Assembly (NCBI GenBank): GCA_031275075.1
Contig: JAISPI010000028.1
Coordinates: forward strand, 1-9,437
Direction: 5' to 3'
Length of the DNA: 9,437 nt
DNA from: Burkholderiales bacterium
GTDB lineage: Bacteria > Pseudomonadota > Gammaproteobacteria > Burkholderiales > Casimicrobiaceae
Position numbers and translations under genes: made by a program. A model generated the notes under the pieces. That model worked only from the letters and a program-made list of their open reading frames with translations. It was not told the origin of the DNA and made no database searches. Every line of letters starts with the position of its first letter. The first letter of the stretch is position 1. Positions 4,910-9,437 of the stretch are shown here, piece by piece.

Positions 4910-6115
4910 ATGTACATCGAACTGTGGTGGCTGTTGCTGATTCCGGTCGTGTTTTTTGCGTTGGGCTGGGTGGCGGCGCGGATTGATATCCGGCAGTTGC
5001 TGGCGGAAGCGCGGGAATTGCCGCGATCCTATTTTGAGGGACTCAACTCGCTACTAAATGAAGCGCCGGATCGGGCGATCGAGTCGTTCATGGTCGTCGC
5101 CGAAAAAGATCCGAAAACGCTTGATTTGCATTTTGCGTTGGGGACATTGTTCCGGCGGCAGGGAGAATTTTCACGGGCGATTCGGATGCATCAGGCGCTG
5201 CTCGAACGGCCTGAATTGGCGGCATCCGATCGTGAGCGCGCCGAGTTCGAATTGGCTCAGGATTTCCATCGCGCCGGATTGTTGGATCGTGCCGAGACGT
5301 TGTTTCTGAAACTCGAAGGGACACGCTTTGAACACGAAGCGTTGGGTTATCTTCTGGAAATTTACGAGACTGAAAAGCATTGGCCGGAAGCGATACGGGT
5401 GACGCGGCGGATGGAAACGGTAGCGCAGACACCACATTTCAAAGAAATCGCGCATTACCATTGCGAGATGGCTGAAGAGGCGCTGGTACGCGGCGATCTG
5501 GAGTTGGCGCAGCAGAATGTTGAACAGGCATTCGCCGAATACCGCGCCTGTGTTCGCGCCTTTTTGATTCAAGGCGACATTGAAATGGCGCGGGAAGTGC
5601 CAAATAAGGCGCCAGATAAGGCGCCAGATAAGGCGCTGGCAGCGTGGGAACAGATTGCTTCGCATCAGATCGCTTCGCTGGGGTTGGCGGCGGAGCGGGT
5701 CGTCAAAGTTTGTCAGGAGACAGGAAAAACGGATTACGCGCTTCGGCTGTTGACGCGTTGGCAACAGGAAGCGCCGTCGCTCGATATTTTTCATGCGCTG
5801 TTTCATTTGAGCCTCGCTGCGGAGGGGGCGCAAGCGGCGGCGCAACGGGCGCGCGATGAAATTGAACAAAGGCCGAGTTTGTTCAGTCTGGATCATTGGT
5901 TGCAGGCGAAGTTGAGCGCAGTCTCGTCGCCGGAAGCGCAACAGAGTCTGTTGCTGATTAAAAATCAGGTGGCTCCGTATCTGAAAAAAATGGGGCAGTA
6001 CCGTTGCGCGCGCTGCGGGTTTCGCGCGCGCCAATATTATTGGCGCTGTCCCGGATGTCAGAAATGGGAGACGACGCGAGCGCGGCGTAACGATACACCG
6101 GAAGGTTTTTGCTGA
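4910..6115 (+). CDS. lapB: LPS assembly protein LapB (YciM), TPR protein with rubredoxin-like zinc site
   Basis: LapB is an essential or near-essential regulator in many Gram-negatives. It brings LpxC to the protease FtsH, balancing LPS against phospholipid. The 401 residues (E. coli has 389) start with a membrane anchor (3-22), followed by the conserved RELPRSYFEGLNSLLNE region (36-52). A series of TPR helices then spans about 54-350, for example LHFALGTLFRRQGEFSRAI. A C-terminal rubredoxin-type metal site has Cys366, Cys369, Cys380 and Cys383 (CARC and CPGC), which should bind zinc or iron. ATG 4910 follows AGAGGG (4895-4900). An unusual tandem repeat, NKAP-DKAP-DKAL, lies at residues 232-243 between TPR units. 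The gene follows lapA directly and precedes ugd by 29 bases, so lapA-lapB-ugd are probably one transcript. Confidence 0.95.
   Translation: MYIELWWLLLIPVVFFALGWVAARIDIRQLLAEARELPRSYFEGLNSLLNEAPDRAIESFMVVAEKDPKTLDLHFALGTLFRRQGEFSRAIRMHQALLERPELAASDRERAEFELAQDFHRAGLLDRAETLFLKLEGTRFEHEALGYLLEIYETEKHWPEAIRVTRRMETVAQTPHFKEIAHYHCEMAEEALVRGDLELAQQNVEQAFAEYRACVRAFLIQGDIEMAREVPNKAPDKAPDKALAAWEQIASHQIASLGLAAERVVKVCQETGKTDYALRLLTRWQQEAPSLDIFHALFHLSLAAEGAQAAAQRARDEIEQRPSLFSLDHWLQAKLSAVSSPEAQQSLLLIKNQVAPYLKKMGQYRCARCGFRARQYYWRCPGCQKWETTRARRNDTPEGFC
5604..5639 (+). repeat. Three tandem 12-base repeats inside lapB
   Basis: ATAAGGCGCCAG occurs at 5604-5615 and 5616-5627, with a third copy at 5628-5639 that ends CTGG instead of CCAG. 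The unit is a multiple of three, so changes in copy number would add or remove four residues (K-A-P-D) without breaking lapB. Confidence 0.9.
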
Positions 6116-6144
6116 AAAATGTTTACTGTACGAAAAGAGATATT

Positions 6145-7470
6145 ATGAAAATCACCATGATCGGTTCCGGTTATGTAGGACTGGTGACAGGCGCGTGTTT
6201 TGCCGAAGTCGGCAATGAAGTGCTGTGTTTTGATATTGACGAACGTAAAATCGATGTTCTGCAAAATGGCGGAGTACCGATTCACGAACCCGGTTTGCAG
6301 GAAATGATTGCGCGCAATGTGGCAGCAGGCCGGTTACATTTTTCGACCGATATCGATCGCGCGGTGGCTTTTGGCCCGCTGCAATTCATTGCGGTGGGAA
6401 CGCCGCCAGGCGAGGACGGTTCAGCCGATATGCAGTATGTGCTGGAAGCGGCGCGCAACATCGGCCGGCGGATGACGGAATGGAAAATCATCGTTGATAA
6501 ATCGACGGTGCCGGTGGGTACGGCTGATCATGTGCGGGCGGTGATCGGCGAAGAGTTGGAAAAGCGCCGCACGGAAATCGATTTTACCGTAGTGTCAAAT
6601 CCGGAATTTTTGAAAGAAGGCGCGGCCATCGACGACTTTATGACCCCCGACCGGATCGTTATCGGCACCGATCATGTGCAGGCTGTGCGGACGATGCGAG
6701 AGCTGTACGCGCCGTTTCAGAGAAACCACGACCGGCTTCTGGTGATGGATGTGCGTTCGGCGGAATTTACCAAATACGCCGCCAACGCGATGCTGGCGAC
6801 GCGCATCTCGTTCATGAACGAATTGGCCAATCTCGCCGACCGGCTGGAGGTTGATATCGAGATGGTGCGGCAAGGTATCGGCTCTGACCCCCGGATTGGC
6901 TACCATTTTTTGTACCCCGGAACCGGCTATGGCGGAAGTTGCTTCCCCAAGGATGTTAAAGCGTTGTTGCGGACGGCCACGCAGGCAGGCGCGCCGCTTC
7001 ATGTGCTGGCCGCAGTCGAGCGCGCCAACGAGCGGCAAAAACATGTGTTGATCGAAAAGATTTGTGCGCGTCTCGGCAACGATTTGTCCGGTTGCATGAT
7101 CGCGTTGTGGGGGTTGGCATTCAAACCGAACACCGATGATATGCGTGAAGCGCCGGCGCGGATAATCATCCATGAACTGTTGCAGCGTGGCGCGCAAGTG
7201 GTGGTCTATGATCCGGTGGCGATGGAGGAAGCGCGGCGTCTCTTTGCCCAGGAAGAACTCAGCCTGATTTACGCGGATTCGGCGATGGACGCGGTGCGCG
7301 GTGCTGATGCTTTGGTACTGGTGACCGAATGGAAAGCATTTCGCTCTCCCGATTTTGTGGAGATTCGCAAGCAACTCAAAACGCCGCTGTTGTTCGATGG
7401 GCGCAATATTTACGACCCGCAAAGTGTGTGTGAAGCAGGGCTGGAATATTTTGGGATAGGACGGCGTTGA
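6145..7470 (+). CDS. ugd: UDP-glucose 6-dehydrogenase
   Basis: This cytoplasmic enzyme oxidises UDP-glucose to UDP-glucuronate with two NAD+, supplying sugar for exopolysaccharide, capsule or LPS modification. The 441 residues begin with the Rossmann motif GSGYVGLVTG (7-16) and the NAD-binding acidic end FDID (29-32). STVPVGT (120-126) and SNPEFLKEGAAIDDF (151-165) are conserved. The catalytic residues are Lys210 (EFTK), Asn214, Cys266 (GGSCFPKD) and Asp270, each shifted by six from the S. pyogenes enzyme as recalled. WGLAFKPNTDDMREAP, near residue 320, marks the UDP-binding C-terminal domain. I chose ATG 6145 because the protein then starts MKITMIG like its relatives; an in-frame TTG at 6109 would overlap lapB and add twelve unconserved residues. 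AAGAGA (6134-6139) is a modest ribosome binding site. From memory, ugd next to lapB and hldA also occurs in other betaproteobacteria. Confidence 0.96.
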   Translation: MKITMIGSGYVGLVTGACFAEVGNEVLCFDIDERKIDVLQNGGVPIHEPGLQEMIARNVAAGRLHFSTDIDRAVAFGPLQFIAVGTPPGEDGSADMQYVLEAARNIGRRMTEWKIIVDKSTVPVGTADHVRAVIGEELEKRRTEIDFTVVSNPEFLKEGAAIDDFMTPDRIVIGTDHVQAVRTMRELYAPFQRNHDRLLVMDVRSAEFTKYAANAMLATRISFMNELANLADRLEVDIEMVRQGIGSDPRIGYHFLYPGTGYGGSCFPKDVKALLRTATQAGAPLHVLAAVERANERQKHVLIEKICARLGNDLSGCMIALWGLAFKPNTDDMREAPARIIIHELLQRGAQVVVYDPVAMEEARRLFAQEELSLIYADSAMDAVRGADALVLVTEWKAFRSPDFVEIRKQLKTPLLFDGRNIYDPQSVCEAGLEYFGIGRR

Positions 7471-7544
7471 TATTTAATCGCAAAGGGTGCAAAAGATGAA
7501 ATCCATCCCCACCCCAGCCCTTCCTTTGAGGTGGAGGGAAAGTT

Positions 7545-7578
7545 TTTACCGCAAAGAACGCAAAGATCACAAGGAAAA
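7545..7578 (+). repeat. Left arm of a 34-base imperfect inverted repeat
   Basis: The arm begins TTTACCGCAAAGAACGCAAA and is the reverse complement of 7713-7746 at 31 of 34 bases. The two arms bracket about 134 bases of non-coding DNA, a layout like a small non-autonomous mobile or palindromic element. No target-site duplication could be recognised with confidence. Confidence 0.8.
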
Positions 7579-7712
7579 ATCGAAGGCGCATAAAAGAACG
7601 TTCCTCTCTCTTCTGGAGGGAGAAGGGGAAGAGCAGCGTAGGTCGGTGGTGAGTGTGGCGAGCCACAAGGCCTTTTCTGTAATGTGTACGATGAAACAGA
7701 AAATGCTCTGAA

Positions 7713-7746
7713 TTTTCTTTGTGATCTTTGTGTTCTTTGCGGTTAA
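7713..7746 (-). repeat. Right arm of the 34-base inverted repeat
   Basis: It pairs with 7545-7578 (31 of 34 bases). Its last part (from 7726) is also nearly identical to 1504-1527 ahead of cmk, in the same orientation relative to the downstream gene. It ends about 32 bases before the hldA start codon and so could influence its transcription; this is inference. Confidence 0.8.
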
Positions 7747-7778
7747 ATTTTACGTTGTTAATTTTGAGGCAGGTTTTT

Positions 7779-8726
7779 ATGACGACAAGCACTTTTCATT
7801 TTGTTAACTGGAAAGACAAGCTGGCAGAAACCCGGGTGCTGGTCGTCGGCGATGTGATGCTCGACCGTTATTGGTTTGGTGACGTTGAACGTATTTCGCC
7901 GGAAGCGCCAGTGCCGGTCGTTCGGGTGGCGCGCGAAGAAACGAGACCCGGCGGCGCTGCCAACGTCGCGCGCAATGCCGTGTCGCTCGGTTGCCGGGTC
8001 GCCTTGTTGTCGGTGATCGGTAACGATGAAGCCGGACAAAAACTGGAAGCGTTGATCCAGGACGAAAAAGTGATTTCATTGTTTCAGCGTGATGCGCAAC
8101 TGCCGACAACAGTGAAGCTGCGCGTTATTGGTCGGCAACAACAATTGTTGCGCATTGATTTTGAAACCCAGCCGTCACACGAAACATTGGCAGGCAAACT
8201 CGCTGAATTTAAAGAGCAGGTTAAGAACACGGATATCGTGCTGCTTTCCGACTACGGAAAAGGCGGTTTGCGCCACATCACGCAAATGATCGAAAGCGCA
8301 GCGGCAGCGAAAAAACGGGTCGTTGTCGATCCCAAAGGCAACGATTGGGAAAAGTATCAGGGCGCGTTCATGATTACGCCCAACCGCAGCGAATTACAGC
8401 AGATCGTCGGCGCCTGGCGCGATGAAGATGATTTGGCGGCGAAAGTAACACGGTTACGGCAGGAACTAAAACTGTCGGCGCTTTTGCTGACGCGCTCTGA
8501 AGAAGGGATGAGCCTTTTCGCCGAAGAAGGTGTTTGGCACATTCCGACCCATGCGCGTGAGGTTTACGATGTTTCTGGCGCTGGCGATACCGTGGTGGCG
8601 ACGCTCGGTGTTTTTCTGGCAGCAGGCGCGTCGCTACGGGAAGCGGTTTATTTCGCCAACGAAGCGGCCGGTATCGTTGTTGGTAAGTTCGGGACGGCGG
8701 TGGTGACTCCGGAAGAACTGCTGTAA
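7779..8726 (+). CDS. hldA: D-glycero-beta-D-manno-heptose-7-phosphate kinase (RfaE domain I)
   Basis: This cytoplasmic enzyme adds phosphate to C1 of heptose 7-phosphate with ATP, an early step toward ADP-heptose for the LPS inner core. The 315 residues match the kinase half of E. coli HldE; no adenylyltransferase domain follows, so it is the monofunctional form and needs a separate hldC/rfaE2. Ribokinase (PfkB) family motifs are clear: GDVMLDRYWFGDVERISPEAP (24-44), GGAANVARN (58-66), a central DPKGNDW segment, and DVSGAGDTV (264-272) with the catalytic base Asp270. The start is ATG 7779, with GAGG at 7766-7769 nine bases ahead; an upstream in-frame extension to 7728 runs into the repeat and is not conserved. 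The following gene is convergent, so hldA ends this block. Confidence 0.96.
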   Translation: MTTSTFHFVNWKDKLAETRVLVVGDVMLDRYWFGDVERISPEAPVPVVRVAREETRPGGAANVARNAVSLGCRVALLSVIGNDEAGQKLEALIQDEKVISLFQRDAQLPTTVKLRVIGRQQQLLRIDFETQPSHETLAGKLAEFKEQVKNTDIVLLSDYGKGGLRHITQMIESAAAAKKRVVVDPKGNDWEKYQGAFMITPNRSELQQIVGAWRDEDDLAAKVTRLRQELKLSALLLTRSEEGMSLFAEEGVWHIPTHAREVYDVSGAGDTVVATLGVFLAAGASLREAVYFANEAAGIVVGKFGTAVVTPEELL

Positions 8727-8774
8727 AACGATAGATGCAAACGCAAAAGGGCAGTAGTTTGGGATGAAGCGTAG

Positions 8775-8836
8775 CGTGCCCACCGCACTCGGCCATCGGT
8801 ATGGTGGGCACGGCTTAACAGCCTTTGCCCACCCTA
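8775..8836. repeat. TGCCCACC inverted repeat between convergent genes
   Basis: CGTGCCCACC (8775-8784) and GGTGGGCACG (8803-8812) are a perfect 10-base inverted repeat around an 18-base spacer. A third core copy, TGCCCACC, lies at 8826-8833 and ends in CCTAC. Read on the other strand, this is the GTAGGGTGGGCA phrase that recurs between genes in many beta- and gammaproteobacteria. It lies between the ends of hldA and nnrD and could act as a shared bidirectional terminator, although no T run follows it. Confidence 0.7.
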
Positions 8837-8843
8837 CACCGGC

Positions 8844-9437
8844 TCATCCGCGCACAAGCCCAACCGCCGATCGGATGATGTCTTCCGAGAGGACGCCCAG
8901 CGGTCCTTTCCCTTTTTCGACCAAAGCATCTGCTGCCGCACCGTGTAAACACACGGCGTAGCGCAGCGCGAGCGACACCTCGACGCCTTGCGCCAACAGG
9001 GCGCCGATCATTCCTGTCAATACGTCGCCGCTGCCGCCGAATGCAAGCGTCGGATTGCCGGTGGTGTTGATTGCCCACGAACCATCGGGATCGGCGATGA
9101 CGCTGCCGCAGCCTTTCAATACGGTATGCGCTCGATAGCGTTGAGCGATTTCGTGGGCGGCCTTCGGGCGGTCACGCTGAATGTCGTCAGCGCTGCATTG
9201 CAACAAGCGGGCGGCCTCCGCCGGATGCGGTGTAAGCACGGTGGGGGCGTGCCGTCCGGCAACGCGGGCGATCCATTCGGGATGATGACCGAGCAAGGTC
9301 AGCGCGTCGGCGTCGAGCAGCAGCGGCGCATCAAGCGAGAGCGTTGCCGCCAGAATGTCCAACGCGGAAGAAGATGTGCCGAGTCCACAACCGACGGCCC
9401 AGACATTATGCGGCATATGCAGCACGGCTTGGGCGGA
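8844..9437 (-). CDS. nnrD: ADP-dependent NAD(P)H-hydrate dehydratase, partial (5' end outside window)
   Basis: The enzyme repairs NADH and NADPH damaged by hydration, using ADP (or ATP) to remove the water. The last 197 codons are present; the frame is open to the right edge, so the start is outside. Visible motifs in order are VGCGLGTS, the LLLDADAL segment, TVLTPHPAEAARLL, VLKGCGSVIADPDG and NTTGNPTLAFGGSGDVLTG. The last holds the catalytic aspartate of GGSGD and the nucleotide-binding glycines. These fix it as the YjeF C-terminal (carbohydrate-kinase-like) domain. The family often writes this last motif GNPGMA(T/S)GGMGD, so TLAF-GGSGD is a mild variant. Whether an NnrE epimerase domain is fused at the N-terminus, as in E. 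coli YjeF, cannot be seen. The gene runs opposite to all others in the window and converges on hldA. Confidence 0.93.
   Translation of the reverse strand, partial: SAQAVLHMPHNVWAVGCGLGTSSSALDILAATLSLDAPLLLDADALTLLGHHPEWIARVAGRHAPTVLTPHPAEAARLLQCSADDIQRDRPKAAHEIAQRYRAHTVLKGCGSVIADPDGSWAINTTGNPTLAFGGSGDVLTGMIGALLAQGVEVSLALRYAVCLHGAAADALVEKGKGPLGVLSEDIIRSAVGLVRG

Larger units (their letters stand above)
7471..7778. other. Repeat-rich gap between ugd and hldA
   Basis: About 300 bases with no credible gene. From left to right it holds a degenerate CAAAG-type arm (around 7476-7500), a pyrimidine-then-purine segment rich in CCC and GGA (7504-7540), the left arm of a near-perfect inverted repeat (7545-7578), a second such segment (7600-7628, CCTCTCTCTTC then GGGAGAAGGGG), the right arm (7713-7746), and the hldA ribosome binding site GAGG (7766-7769). 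Open frames crossing it on both strands read through repeats and have no protein-like character. No terminator for ugd and no clear promoter for hldA could be identified. Confidence 0.7.

Noticed and set aside
5171..6034. Long minus-strand open frame (287 codons) within lapB
   Set aside because: It is antisense to a well-supported gene; its arginine- and glutamine-rich composition is typical of a reversed coding strand.
6595..7422. Long minus-strand open frame (275 codons) within ugd
   Set aside because: It is antisense to a gene whose catalytic motifs are all intact, and it shows no domain of its own.
7473..7747. CRISPR array or insertion sequence as an explanation for the repeats
   Set aside because: The repeats are few, inverted and irregularly spaced, and there is no transposase or cas gene in the window.
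7376..7792. Open frames of 138 codons (minus) and 74 codons (7487-7711, plus) across the ugd-hldA gap
   Set aside because: They read through repeat arms and low-complexity sequence; the apparent proteins are translations of repeats.
8764..8961. Plus-strand open frame of 65 codons at the hldA-nnrD junction
   Set aside because: It spans the TGCCCACC repeat and the antisense of nnrD, and has no ribosome binding site.

Overview
The window looks like chromosomal DNA of a betaproteobacterium. The main evidence is ribosomal protein S1, whose N-terminus and domain sequences resemble the beta-proteobacterial form. Separate hldA-type heptose kinase and LapA/LapB genes next to rpsA-ihfB fit this. Coding sequence is moderately GC rich. 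I would place it loosely near Rhodocyclales or Nitrosomonadales, but the sequence alone does not settle the order.

Layout. Positions 1-179 hold the tail of an L-lactate/glycolate permease. A gap of about 360 bases follows, carrying one good FNR/CRP-type dyad, a second weaker dyad and a possible promoter. It leads into a two-gene respiratory unit: a membrane-anchored tetraheme NapC/NirT-type quinol dehydrogenase and a small periplasmic monoheme cytochrome c, closed by a strong hairpin terminator. No terminal reductase is visible. Next come cmk, rpsA and ihfB (nucleotide supply, translation, DNA bending), closed by a second strong terminator. The cell-envelope block lapA-lapB-ugd-hldA follows: regulation of LPS synthesis, UDP-glucuronate formation and heptose activation for the LPS core. 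A gap of about 300 bases between ugd and hldA is filled with repeat-like sequence, including a near-perfect 34-base inverted repeat. After hldA, a GC-rich repeat separates it from a convergent nnrD fragment (metabolite repair of hydrated NAD(P)H), which runs off the right edge.

How the genes relate. The permease and cytochromes belong to energy metabolism. The FNR-type dyad suggests the cytochrome pair is induced at low oxygen. The central block is a conserved housekeeping neighbourhood, and the last block feeds outer-membrane biogenesis.

No clearly undescribed multi-gene system is visible. The points most worth a second look are the tetraheme protein, which appears to lack the usual CxxCHxM methionine at heme 1; the paired dyads upstream of it; the dispersed inverted-repeat element found ahead of both cmk and hldA; and the 12-base tandem repeat inside lapB. 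No tRNA, rRNA, CRISPR array or transposase was seen.
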